Below are positions 11,180 to 20,999 of a stretch of 33,270 nt of DNA, one piece after another. A program made the translations under genes and the position numbers. Under the pieces are notes generated by a model. The model was not told the origin of the DNA. It saw nothing but the letters and a program-made list of their open reading frames with translations, and searched no databases. This stretch comes from Apostichopus parvimensis. Its lineage: Eukaryota; Echinodermata; Holothuroidea; Aspidochirotida; Stichopodidae. The stretch lies in assembly GCA_000934455.1 (NCBI GenBank), contig KN888718.1, positions 19,511 to 52,780 on the forward strand. The letters run 5' to 3'. The number at the start of each line of letters is the position of its first letter. The stretch's first letter is position 1.

Positions 11180-11251
11180 TTCTCGTATTTCCTATAAAGA
11201 GATATCCGAATTAATTTCTCGTATTTCGTATAAAGAGATATCTGAATTAAC
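11180..11251 (+). repeat. 36-bp direct tandem duplication
   Basis: Two adjacent 36-bp units begin TTCTCGTATTT and contain TATAAAGAGATATC and GAATTAA. They differ at only a few positions. Because 36 is a multiple of three, a chance open frame runs through both and reads as a repeated peptide; this does not make it a gene. Confidence 0.88.
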
Positions 11252-11567
11252 GTTCAGGAACACAGAGAATTATTCATATTGTTGTCACATGTTATATATA
11301 ATGTCAAGTCTCTTGTGATACGTGATATATGCAAACAACAACGACAACAATATTTAGCCCTCCTTTTATACATTGAAAATTGTAACAGTATATCTGATGG
11401 CAGCAATATCTTGAATCATGGAAAAGTAAGATAAAATACAAAAAACATGATATGTTTACTATTGTAACACCATAAATTGTAATAAGCAGGAAGGGAAATT
11501 AGGCCAAAAATTTCAAGGTTTGCAAATTTATGAAAAAAGGAATATCAATGCAACATGGTTGGATATG

Positions 11568-11570
<3 letters not shown>

Positions 11571-11599
<29 letters not shown>
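11571..11599. repeat. Poly-T tract of about 29 bases
   Basis: An uninterrupted T run. It could be the tail of a minus-strand retrotransposon, but no target duplication or retroelement body was identified next to it. Confidence 0.85.
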
Positions 11600-11602
<3 letters not shown>

Positions 11603-12543
11603 CTGAGCCAAATTGGATATCACATGATTCTATACATTGATGATATTATGTGTTCTATTAGATTGTGTTGTTCCCATGGCAACCAAAACTACAAAACTAA
11701 AGACAAAAAAATACATGTATTGATCGTTATTCTGTCATGCTGTCCTCCATAATTTTACCTGTACCTTACATTAATTCAAACTAACCTTCGCATCCAGCAA
11801 ACTAGAGCTTTTTTTCTTTATTTTTTTTGCTTTCGAGGCAAATTATTAGCAGTTCTCGTTAATTTTTGGCAATATCAAAGGTGCTTATTGAGAGGCCTGT
11901 TTTAATTGCTATTTCGTTTGGTAAAAATTATATAGGATATCATAATACAGAGTCGACGAATAATGAACATTAAAAGACACTGCACTTTGTTCAATCATGA
12001 GATTTGATTTAATTGTGCTATATATTCTCTGGAAAAGATTGAAATAAAACAAATGAAAAAGTTCTCCATAAGGTTAAGGCTTTAAAAATTGGCTTTTTTT
12101 TTGCAAGTATACTGTATAAAATACAACTGCAACTGAAGAATGAGACCCTACCAAAGGTTTCCACCAGGTGAAGGTTAATTTTAACGAGTAATTAACGATT
12201 CCAATCAATTCAACATTCTGCTCCCCTGCAGATAATTTTTCCATGGTAGTACTTCACTCAGGCAAGAAAAAATCCCAAAGCAGAAGTGTTCCAAATTGCT
12301 ATCAACTTATATTTCTCCAGTTTAGTAAAAGGAATAAATCTTGACTATTTAGCTATTAATGAACGCCGTCGCTATGGGAATCTGAGTATTAACAGATAGC
12401 AACAGAACCTTACCGACATGAACCGATAAACCGGTTTTTTAGTAGCACAGTGCAGATAATAAAGAATGAAATCGCCACTCTCTATTTGTAATAGCTATTT
12501 GATAATCTTTTCCGTTCGGTTCAGTTTCAGTTTGTATAATTGT
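11600..12543. other. No gene seen
   Basis: Unique AT-rich sequence between the poly-T tract and the next hAT MITE. Nothing was recognised. Confidence 0.45.
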
Positions 12544-12917
12544 CATAGGCGTAGGAGCCCAACTTGAGTTGGGGGGGGGGGGGCTGTAACGACTTGCCCC
12601 AAAAATATAACCAAAATTTTCCGTGTGCGGAGTTAACGTGCATATCATATAGGCATACATCGGTTATAATATCGCATACCAATAACATACAATCATTTGC
12701 CGTGTTATTACCCTTCCATATTGGTTATAATTATTGGGGAAGTCGTTACAATAATAATGATAATAATATCAGTTTAACCATTGAAAAACACATTTCAAAT
12801 TATTTTGCTTTCAATAGGTGCCCGAAAAATTCTCAGCATATTGCCCGAATTTTCACAAAAATTTTTGGTTGGGGGGCTGCAGCCCCCCAGCCCCCCCCCC
12901 CGCCTCCTACGCCTATG
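12544..12917 (+). mobile_element. hAT-type MITE, CATAGGCGTAGGAG family, copy 2
   Basis: This 374-bp sister of the element at 6121-6508 lies in the same orientation. Its ends CATAGGCGTAGGAG and CTCCTACGCCTATG are perfect inverted repeats over 14 bp. The flanking 8-bp duplication is ATAATTGT on the left and GTAATTGT on the right (7 of 8). The two copies align along their whole length with small indels. A long G run at the left and GGGGGGCTGCAGCCCCCC at the right are retained. A 137-codon open frame overlapping the element runs through non-coding repeat DNA and a poly-proline C tract, and is not a gene. Confidence 0.92.
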
Positions 12918-13532
12918 GTAATTGTAACTGACATTTCTATTGTTTTCTTTCAAAGGTTAGTTCGGAGGAAAGTGTAAATTTTGACCGATGAAAAGAGAAA
13001 TATAATTCTAAGCAACCGCGTAACATTTGCAAGGGATTTCTTTACTTAAGCATTACGAAGACATGGATGATTGAACCTGCCAAAAGACTGTACCATAAGT
13101 CAAGGTATGATGTCATAGCTGTACAATGATAGTAAAATGTTCTTTTTTTTCCACTTTATTGTTTTGTCCTTGGAAATTTTCCCTAAAGGAGATGTGAAGT
13201 TACACTGTAAACAGTATAATGTCAATGACTGTGGTGTGTTCATTTTGAGATGAATTACAATTTTGAAGTATGAAATTTTATATAAAAGAAATTTGTCAGT
13301 TTATTGCTTTCTACGACATCACACCTGTTTGCTTCACGTTCAAGTTGGGTACAAGAAAGGGCCAACTTCAAATGCTATGATCCCGAAAATGGTAAATAAA
13401 ATAAGAATGCAAATGTCACCAGAATGCTTAGAATTTGTTCCTCTTCCATCGTTACAAACTATGTTTTCTTCTGAACTATTCTAAGCACATTGTCCTTTTA
13501 GAAAACAATGAGAAAAGTTTCCAAATACTTCT
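12918..13532. other. No gene supported
   Basis: Unique sequence. An open frame at about 13263-13484 has no recognisable domain. Confidence 0.4.
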
Positions 13533-13590
13533 AATAGCTATATATGCTATATAGCTGCTATATAGCTGCTATATATGCTATATAGCTATT
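13533..13590. repeat. 58-bp near-perfect palindrome
   Basis: The block starts AATAGCTATATATGC and ends GCTATATAGCTATT, and is built from GCTATATA units. Its reverse complement matches the top strand at most positions, so it could extrude a cruciform. It lies about 90 bp before a 79-bp tandem repeat. Confidence 0.85.
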
Positions 13591-13677
13591 GGCTTTATGC
13601 CAAGAGAAAGAAAAGAATTCATTATCCCTTAATTTACTGTTTCATCATAACCTTGGACACGGCACGATCAAACGTTT

Positions 13678-13980
13678 GGATTTTACTATATGTGCTCCAT
13701 GCAAAATAATGAATGACAAACGTAAAATAGTTATCCAAACATATATGTTTCTGTGCGGATTTACTATATGTGCTCCACGCAAAATAATGCATCAACAGAC
13801 TTAAATAGTTATCCAAACATATATGTTTCTGTGCGGATTTGACTATATGTGCTGCACGCAAAATAATGAATCAACAAACGTAAAATGGTTATTCAAACAT
13901 ATATGTTTCTGTGTGGATTTTATGATATGTGCTGCAGGCAAAATAATGCATCAACAAACATAAAATGGTTATTCATTTAG
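13678..13980 (+). repeat. 79-bp tandem repeat, about 3.8 units
   Basis: Unit starts (GGATTT) fall at 13678, 13757, 13835 and 13915, giving lengths of 79, 78 and 80 bp. Each unit carries TATATGTGCT, CAAAATAATG and AACATATATGTTTCTG, the last containing the palindrome ACATATATGT. The last unit lacks the ACATATATGT end. Open frames on both strands repeat a CAPCKIM-like peptide only because of the array. Confidence 0.92.
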
Positions 13981-14138
13981 TTGACTTTGCTATTATCAGT
14001 GGCATTATATGTTAACAATACTAATGCCACCAATTGCAGGCTATATAGGCTCAAAGCAAACACGAAATATTGCAATACTATAGCATAGCCAAAAACAGCC
14101 TTTTCTTATGTCAAATAATCTGTTTCCTTTGCAGTTAA

Positions 14139-14222
14139 TGGGTCATGCGACCGTACAAACTAGATGACCGGTATGTGACCATACAAAATAGATGACCCGT
14201 ATTTGACCGTATAAAATAGATG
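14139..14222 (+). repeat. About 30-bp tandem repeat, three diverged units
   Basis: Three units share the pattern TGACC-GTA-TGACCATACAAAATAGA, with starts near 14139, 14165 and 14193. They are short and diverged. Nothing else was recognised in 13981-15050. Confidence 0.75.
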
Positions 14223-15050
14223 CAGAAACAACTAGAACAGATAAATTTATCAGTCATTTTTAAGTAAGCCAATGCTGTTATCTGAATAATTGCCTTCAAT
14301 ATAGTGATAATGACTTAATAAATTTTAAAAGCCCTGCAAAAACAAAAAACAAAACAAAAATTGCAAATTGTGAGATAAATTTGAACATCTATTTCCTCTG
14401 CATTATATTAAAATTCGACCTGATCCAAACTTGATGAATATACAAATAACTAAACAAAGAATGCACTTGTATTAATCTTTCAATAAATATTGAACACTTG
14501 ACAAGTTTAAAATAAATAGTCACGACTGCAAGTTTTGAACAATGGAGATAAAGTCTGCAAATAGTAAAGCCATTTCGCAACTTTCGAACAATTGACAATT
14601 AAGGCATCCCCCGATAGCAATGACCTCATTAATATAAATATCCAGTGGACAACAAAAGCAGATAAAAACAATAGGAACCTTTAATTTACTGCTATATCAT
14701 GCATAAGTCTGAATAGATATTTGCTTTATAGTTGTGAGTGACATTCAAACAATTCTATTAGTTATGTGCCCATCCAAAATAGATGAATTAATAAAAAAAA
14801 AATGAAAAAACCCAGATACATTCAGTTAATAATTTAGGTCATTAAACAGTTGACAAGTTAAATAGTAATCGTGCCTCCTCCATTAACGAACATGTTAAAA
14901 CGATGATGATGATGATTAAGACGTCGACCACCACAGCAACGACGAGGATAGCAGTAACTTAATAAATTGATAGTAGACTGAACAGAGAACAACATCGTTT
15001 AAATTGATGCAACTTATCATAACCTTGAACGGAACTCCTTGATCCATAGC
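14223..15050. other. No gene seen
   Basis: AT-rich unique sequence with short A runs and a GATGATGATGAT patch near 14902. No exon or RNA gene was recognised. Confidence 0.45.
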
Positions 15051-15058
15051 GACTAGAT

Positions 15059-15459
15059 CAGGGTTGTCCAACCTTTTGCAGAGGAGGGCCACATGAAATG
15101 ATTATGATGAAGGAGAGGGCCGCATGAACCCTACGCTCGATTTGTCGATTTTTTGCCCGAAGCCCAAGGCAACAAAATGTGAGCACTGCGCGCGGAGCGC
15201 ACTGATTTATTTTCCTTCCTGATAGAACAGATGAATAAAGTTCAGCCGCCCCCCCCCTCCGCTGAGAGAGTGTCACACAAACTGACCTGTATGCAGTTTT
15301 TTGGACCCAGAAGGTTTGAATGATTGATTATATAGCTTCAAATTGTTATCAATATATCTGCTCACTAAAATTTCGCACCGTAGAGCATCTCTGGCGGGCC
15401 GGACGCAACCCTGCGGCGGGCCGGACTGTGGCCCGCGGGCCGTAGGTTGGACAACCCTG
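15059..15459. mobile_element. hAT-type MITE, CAGGGTTGTCCAACCT family
   Basis: This 401-bp element has perfect 16-bp terminal inverted repeats CAGGGTTGTCCAACCT and AGGTTGGACAACCCTG. It is flanked by a perfect 8-bp target duplication GACTAGAT (15051-15058 and 15460-15467). The GC-rich subterminal part carries GGCCCGCGGGCC next to the right end, a pattern familiar from hAT derivatives in many animals. A CGCGCGGAGCGCACTG motif lies near 15188-15203. It has no transposase. Two minus-strand open frames that cross its ends are not genes. The intact ends and duplication suggest a fairly recent insertion. Confidence 0.95.
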
Positions 15460-15467
15460 GACTAGAT

Positions 15468-16832
15468 GAATAAATATTGTAGAATTTACGGCCTTTTGTG
15501 TTTCATGCAATGTAAATTGTGGTGTAGAGAGCAGTCTAGTTTCCTGTTTCTGGCCACATTTTAGGTCAAGATAACTTTTTTTCCCTCTGTCTTTCTTTCT
15601 TTTTCTTTCTCCCTCTTTGCCCCCCACCACCCCTTTTTTTTCTGTCTTGCATTTGCTTGTTAAGATGACCACTCGATTCAGATAGTATCTTAAACAGAAC
15701 TATAAAGCGCAAGGTTTTACATCAATTTTTTAATTTAAAAAAAATTTTCTTTTGAATGATCAATTTCTTTATATTTGTAGCCAGGGTATCCCAGACAAGT
15801 TTTAATAATTCATTGCCAGTAATCATGTTTCGCTCTGTTTCTTTTTGTTTCTAAATTACATGAATACGAAAACTCAACGTCGGGAATGCAGGGTTTTAAA
15901 AGAAAATGACCAGACACTTTCTTTAAGGGTTGCTGTGCCATGTCAACAGTTTTGTTAAAGACTGAAATGCACTTTTAAAAGTTAAAAGAAAAAAAAAACA
16001 GAAAACAAAAAAAAACATTTAATTGGATTTCCTGAGTGAGTAAATTCTCAGTCTGCTCCCCTTTGAACAAGCAGTGTGTGTCTATCTGTCTGTTTTGTGA
16101 TACATTTTCCCTCCGGCTCAAGGTCTATTTGGCCGAAAAATTTGTTTCCCCCCCCACATCATGTTATTACGAGGAATTTACGAGCAACTACGGCTTATGT
16201 TTTTTGGGGGGAGAATATATATGGGCAAGAATTAGTTTGGATTTGAACAAATCAAATTTGCCTCTTAAGGCAAAAAAATTGTGCGTTCTTTGTCGAGCGT
16301 CGAAAAAGACAAAAAAAGAAAGAAAAAGGGCTCGTAAAACTATGTTTTTGTTACTTACTTTGTGACTTTTCTTTCTCCCTCGAAAAGTGTAAAGGGTACA
16401 TTAATGTTTACGGTTTGTAGAAGATTATCATGAAATACATGCATTAAATGTCTGAAGTACACGTCGAGTGCACTCTTGAACTTAAATGTTGTTTGAGGAA
16501 AGATGTCTACGTTAAGTTAAGAAACCGGGTTGAGAGGAAAATTTGCGCGGGAATTACGTGTTTTCCTCCTCGCTAAGATTTAGGGAGACTCGATTAAGTA
16601 CTCATTTCTCGTGTGCGCATGCCGCTGTTACTGTAGGTATTAGAAGCCTACGTAATATACGTTATTTCCATTCATATGTGATGTTTTTGTCACAACAGCA
16701 GTTTTCTGCAAGTTATAGCTGTTGCAGAATTGTCACTTGTTCTTGTAGTGTTTTGGTTTATATATTTTTTTTTGAAATGCTTAGTAATTTATTTTTATTT
16801 GAAAATACATGCAGTGCTTGTTAAAACTTATT
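15468..16832. other. No gene supported; T- and A-rich tracts
   Basis: The stretch holds a pyrimidine-rich tract at about 15575-15645 and A-rich tracts near 15985-16015. A 109-codon open frame at 16036-16365 starts with GTG and ends in a lysine/arginine-rich tail from an A-rich tract. I see no domain in it and do not call it a gene. Confidence 0.4.
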
Positions 16833-16840
16833 GTTAAAAC

Positions 16841-17241
16841 CAGTGGCGGAGCTAGGGGTATTGGTCAGGAGGGGTGAGAATGGTCTGTAGGGGCACTTTC
16901 GACACTATCTTAGCGGAACGCCACCACTGGTTGGCGCGTAGCGTACAGAAAATTTTTGAGTAAAGATACTCCCTAGATCGCCGGAAATGACCCTTGCCGG
17001 GCCTGGCTAATTTGCAGATAAACGAAGAATAAATAGGTGTCATCGCCAAATTACACCAACTAAATGTGACAAATGTCATGTAGATGAAGACAAATGTCAA
17101 GTAGATGAGAGCGCAATAAAAAATTCAATAATCTAGAATAAGTAAAAAGTGGTAAAGAGCTGAAAAGGGTGCCAGCAGTCCATTTGAGTCCGTCAGGGGG
17201 GGCATCCGCCCCCCCCTGACTGTATGGACGCTCCGCCACTG
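16841..17241 (-). mobile_element. hAT-type MITE, CAGTGGCGGAGC family, copy 1
   Basis: This 401-bp element has ends CAGTGGCGGAGC and GCTCCGCCACTG. It is flanked by a perfect 8-bp target duplication GTTAAAAC (16833-16840 and 17242-17249). Near the right end a hairpin of the form GTCAGGGGGGGC / GCCCCCCCCTGAC lies at 17192-17220. A core at about 16910-17006, including GGTTGGCGCG and CGCCGGAAATGACC, is shared with other elements in the window. Strand is set so that this copy is opposite to the sister at 28359-28730. A minus-strand open frame of about 65 codons, containing the segment LARPGKGHFRRSR, is also open in the sister copy, but no transposase motif is seen. Confidence 0.94.
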
Positions 17242-17249
17242 GTTAAAAC

Positions 17250-18201
17250 ATTAATTAAATTTATTGCTAAAAAAGGGGTTTATTGTGCATAATGGATTGT
17301 TGGCTTTAAGTATGTTCTTATTAAAGTTGTAAGTGATTCTGTGGTGAGAAAAATGCGATAATGAAATACACAATACAGAGAGGTAAGGGATTATTGAAGG
17401 AGGTGGTGAGAATAGAGATTTAACATGCCCAGAGGTTGCGTGGCTGGATATACAGTTAGCCATGTGTAGTCAATAATCCTGAGAAATGGTTTTGCTGTTT
17501 AAACAAAAAGCTTCACAACTTAACAAACGACCAAGCAGTACACTTTTATAGCCAAGTTCATGTAGTTTCAGCTAGTTTGCATGTAATAATTGGGGCTGAT
17601 GTTAATTGTCAATAACTACAGTATTAGCTACATGCATGATGCTGAGGACAAAGTTGCTTGTGACATTTTTTGGGGGGGTGGGAAACGAGGGGGGGAATAC
17701 AAAAATAAGAAGGAAAAAATATAAATTTGTAAAACCTCATACAGAACATTTTTAAGATACTAACAGTGAGTGAAACTCATGGTGAGCAGTGAAATTTGAT
17801 TATGAAAGGAAACCAGCTACTGATCAGCTCTAAGGTTTAATGCACGAAATACAGTACTGAATATTCTTAGAATTTGTGTTAAAAATCTGATAAATTCTTG
17901 AGTTGAAGAAAGCATAAGTTGAAGGTAAAGTCACAGTATATATATAAACAGAAACCTAATCTTTATAAAACTATAGCAAATTGATAAGTGTTTTTTTTAT
18001 TTTTTTTTATAAAGGTATGTAGGGTGACATCAACAGGCTAGTGTATGATTTGATTCCTTGGCCATGCATGAGGTTGCATATATAGGCTGGCACCTGATAG
18101 CAATTATCGGCATGCATGTTAAAACTCTAAAAATGTCCGTCTACCAGAATCAATAATAGTAATGTACAGGCTTTTGGTAACCATATACGGCCCAGCGCAC
18201 A
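17250..18201. other. No gene seen
   Basis: AT-rich unique sequence with a G-rich patch near 17670-17695. No exon, RNA gene or paired terminal repeat was recognised. Confidence 0.45.
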
Positions 18202-18209
18202 TCACGTGA
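18202..18209. promoter_or_regulatory. TCACGTGA E-box-like palindrome
   Basis: A perfect 8-bp palindrome containing CACGTG, the site bound by bHLH-zip factors such as USF and MITF/TFE. It lies 56 bp upstream of an ATG that begins a short frame ending at a strong splice donor. Such sites also occur by chance. Confidence 0.3.
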
Positions 18210-18265
18210 CCTATCGAAAGTGGGTAATTTTAAACTACTCGCCAATCTGTCTATATCCTGAGAAA

Positions 18266-18307
18266 ATGGATGATTGCGAGAAAATGAATGATCGAATTAC
18301 GCCGAAA
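18266..18307 (+). CDS. Speculative first coding exon (14 codons)
   Basis: An ATG at 18266 opens a frame of 14 codons (MDDCEKMNDRITPK) that ends exactly at a strong donor, GTAAGT, at 18308-18313. A TCACGTGA palindrome lies just upstream, so promoter, start and donor are in a sensible order. The evidence is thin: the exon is very short, no second exon was found downstream, and GTAAGT is expected by chance several times in 33 kb. I do not recognise the peptide. The frame stays open past the donor to about 18450, so the donor is not needed to explain the open frame. Confidence 0.15.
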
Positions 18308-18313
18308 GTAAGT

Positions 18314-19217
18314 AGCTTATGGATTTATTTTCTTCGAAAAATGGCACTTTTTATTCTTAAATTTACGGTAGACTTATTGAGTAGGAAAAGTGAGAGACAT
18401 TTGATCTTAAAAGTGGGGCTGGATGAAAAAGGAGGTGGGAGAAGGGGGTAGAGGATCTGGCAAGAAGGTTCATGGAATGGGAAGTATATGGATGGGATGA
18501 CAAAAGTAATAATGTTTATTTCAATAAATGTCTATATCATTCCATCCTAACAATGTGCCAAACATGGATAAAAAAATTAAAAAAAGAAAGAAAAGAATAT
18601 ACATTGAATACAGCATATGACTATGTCCTAGAAGAAACGGCACTTTTATACTTATTGCAGTAAAACAAAGTTAAGGTGTTCTATTCAAACATTGGATTGG
18701 AATTGGAGGGGATGGGATGGGAGGAGAAATGAGTCGGTCAGAGGTGCATGGAGAGGGAAATATAGAGAAGCCTTGGCAATGTTGAATATTATTCCATCAT
18801 CATCAAAACGAGACACAAAGAAGGAACAAAAGAATTTCTTTAACTAATCTTGCTGTTGTAAATTAAGTTTAAAATTTGCCCACTTCTCTTTTTTAAGGCA
18901 CAAATTTAGCATAACACTAGGATGTAAAATGGGTTCCCAATGTGTATACTGTGTCAAAGAAACTGGCTTCAAGTTGATTTCTTTAGTAAAACTTGAAAAA
19001 TTTCTTATTTACATTTAGCTGTACGTACCTAATATATATACTTCTTTATAAATAAACCCAATGTTTTCTTTGCTCTTTTCCAGTTTATCTTTGTTTCTTG
19101 TCAGAATAAATACCCCCCCCCCCAATCAGGACTACCACAGTGAATGTCTGTCCCAGTAATATAGTGTTGCGCAAACTCTGCTGTTTTCATCAACGATGTG
19201 ATTTATTCAATAGAATG
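18314..19217. other. No gene seen; possible diverged duplication
   Basis: Two segments beginning ATGGCACTTTTTATTCTTA (about 18340) and ACGGCACTTTTATACTTAT (about 18637), each followed by a G-rich GGATGGGATG-type patch, may be an old duplication with a period near 295 bp. The evidence is weak. Nothing else was recognised. Confidence 0.3.
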
Positions 19218-19222
19218 GTTAG

Positions 19223-20763
19223 CAGTGGCGGATCCAGGATTTCGCCGAAGGGGGGGCCCAGATGGGAAATGCCTAATCGTCGTCCTGGGGGAGGGGTCTA
19301 AGGGGAGTGGGTGCCCCCTCCCCTTTGGAAGATTTCACAAAATGAGGAGGTCCTCGGTGCAATCTGGTGCTACTTTTCGTGAAAGTTTGGAGTAAAATTT
19401 ATTTCCAATAAATCATGTATTCATGGTTTGCCGGGGCATATATTTGCAATTTCGAGCTAGTTGCGAGTCGTTTCCCTCTCTGCTAGCTTCGTGCTTACTG
19501 GATCCGGACGGGGGGTGTCGTGCGAAAATAAATTTGGGGGGGCCTGTGAGCAGGTGATGACTATCTAAGCGGAGCGCCACCACGGGTTGGCGCGCAGCGT
19601 ACAAGAAAAATTTTCGTCTGGCAGACCCCTCAGATTGCAGGAAACGGCACTTCCCGTGCTTTATGGCAGTAAACAACACCCCTAAAATTGATCAAAATTT
19701 CCGGCAATTTTTTATTTTGTGAAATATTCTCGAAGGAAGTGATCGCCATTTATTCCTCAGTTTACCAATCCCTCGTCTCCCAGAAGCGCCCAAAATTTAA
19801 GAAATCGATACATTTTTGTGTTGGCTGATCCATGATCGCCGCCCATGCCCGTGAGAAGTGGTGACTGGGTAAAGAAAAAGCTATGCCGTTATTATTATTC
19901 ATTTTTTTCAAAACTACCTATCAGATCATGAGGAAAATTTATCCTGGTGGACCTTTTAGCGAACTGATTGCATAGCTTAAGAAGAAGTTCACATGGAGTC
20001 CCATAATCTCTGTTCACTACATTTATCTTAACTTTCCGAACTTTGTTACAGGCTTAGAAAACAATTAAAAAATTTGCCATTTTTTCATGGAAAATTGACT
20101 GACTTTGGCAAAGGTATATAACGGGTTGCACTTACTCTGGGACTACGTATATATAATATTGTTCAACGATGGCAGCGTTGATGGCACATTTGGTTCATTA
20201 GTTATCAACCAGTAATTATTTAACTGTTTCGATTGACTGAATACCAACAATTTACAACCATTGACCAAGCAGTCAACAGAAGCCCCATTCCTCGTAGGCC
20301 CTACAAGAAATTCAGTTGCTGACACTGTTCGAGAACACTTTTTTTTTTTAATTTTGACAAAATTTTATGACACCTTTGACAAAATTTGGGGGGGGCCTGT
20401 GCCCCCCGGGCCCCAATGGGCACGACGCCACTGATCCGGACTGCCGCGAACGTACGTTAAAAGTGCATCGTGCTCAGTGCTTCCACACTCAAAATTTGTT
20501 TTTCCCGAAATGGAATCCAAAATTTCCCGAATCGGCTCGGTATTTCCTGAAATTTCCAAAGTGCCGTACGGCTCACCCTACCCAACACCTACATTTTTGT
20601 ATACAAATAATTTTTCACACTTAGAGACTCCATATGATTTTTTTTCTTTTAATTTTTTCATCACGTATGGGGCCCTTTCCCTCGAACGCGGTAAAAAAAA
20701 AATTCAGGATTTTCAAAAAGGGGGGGCCCGGGCCCCCCGGGCCCCCCCCTGGATCCGCCCCTG
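19223..20763. mobile_element. hAT-like element, CAGTGGCGGATCCAGG ends, interrupted
   Basis: The outer element spans 1541 bp, of which about 609 bp are its own sequence; the rest is a nested insertion at 19510-20433 plus its target duplication. The ends are CAGTGGCGGATCCAGG and CCTGGATCCGCCCCTG (one mismatch). The direct repeat GTTAG abuts both ends exactly (19218-19222 and 20764-20768). That is a 5-bp duplication, unlike the 8-bp duplications of the other hAT-like elements here. Beside the right end lies a long G/C palindrome, GGGCCCGGGCCCCCCGGGCC, in 20724-20743. No transposase is visible. It may belong to a hAT-related group with a shorter duplication, or an 8-bp duplication may have decayed. 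Confidence 0.82.
19510..20433 (-). mobile_element. Nested hAT-like insertion (924 bp)
   Basis: The 8-bp sequence ATCCGGAC lies immediately before 19510 (19502-19509) and immediately after 20433 (20434-20441), a perfect target duplication. The right end CACGACGCCACTG, read inward, is CAGTGGCGTCGTG. The left end GGGGGGTGTCGTG matches it with a damaged first part. Removing the insertion rejoins the outer element. A core at about 19566-19659 (GGAGCGCCACCACGGGTTGG and CAGGAAACGGCACTTCCC) matches the core of the 16841 and 28359 elements. The interior has no recognisable transposase; an open minus frame near 20143-20325 is unassigned. The name hAT rests on the duplication length and end sequence. 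Confidence 0.85.
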
Positions 20764-20768
20764 GTTAG

Positions 20769-20960
20769 AATCATTTTCAAAATAAACAGAGTTTACAGAA
20801 CCCAACTTCAAATATAATTCCCTCATCAATAAATCCCTCTTTAAAATTTGAATCGTATTTGTGGAATATTTTCTTTGTCTTATCCGCAACTGACAGATCA
20901 CTCTGATACTATGTTATTATATGTTACAATCATTCTTTCTTTTTTTCCCCTCGTGAGTGT
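20769..20960. other. No gene seen
   Basis: Short unique AT-rich stretch after the nested transposon pair. Confidence 0.45.
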
Positions 20961-20999
20961 GGGAAGGAGGGGTGGGGATGGGGGTGGGGGGGGATGGGG
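20961..20999 (+). other. Candidate G-quadruplex
   Basis: At least six G runs of three to eight bases (GGGAAGGAGGGGTGGGGATG and following) lie within 39 bp with loops of one or two bases apart from an initial AAGGA. This satisfies the usual G-quadruplex pattern on the plus strand. No promoter or gene can be tied to it. Confidence 0.65.

Noticed and set aside
11628..11646. LYIDDIM-like peptide resembling the YxDD motif of reverse transcriptases
   Set aside because: Only one short match in a frame that runs straight from a poly-T tract into unrelated residues. No other reverse transcriptase block is present on either side.
12564..12977. Longest open frame in the window (137 codons)
   Set aside because: It overlaps a hAT MITE with a G run, a C run (poly-proline) and both inverted ends; the frame is accidental.
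16036..16365. 109-codon open frame
   Set aside because: Starts with GTG, has no domain, and its lysine/arginine-rich tail comes from an A-rich tract. No splice or promoter support.
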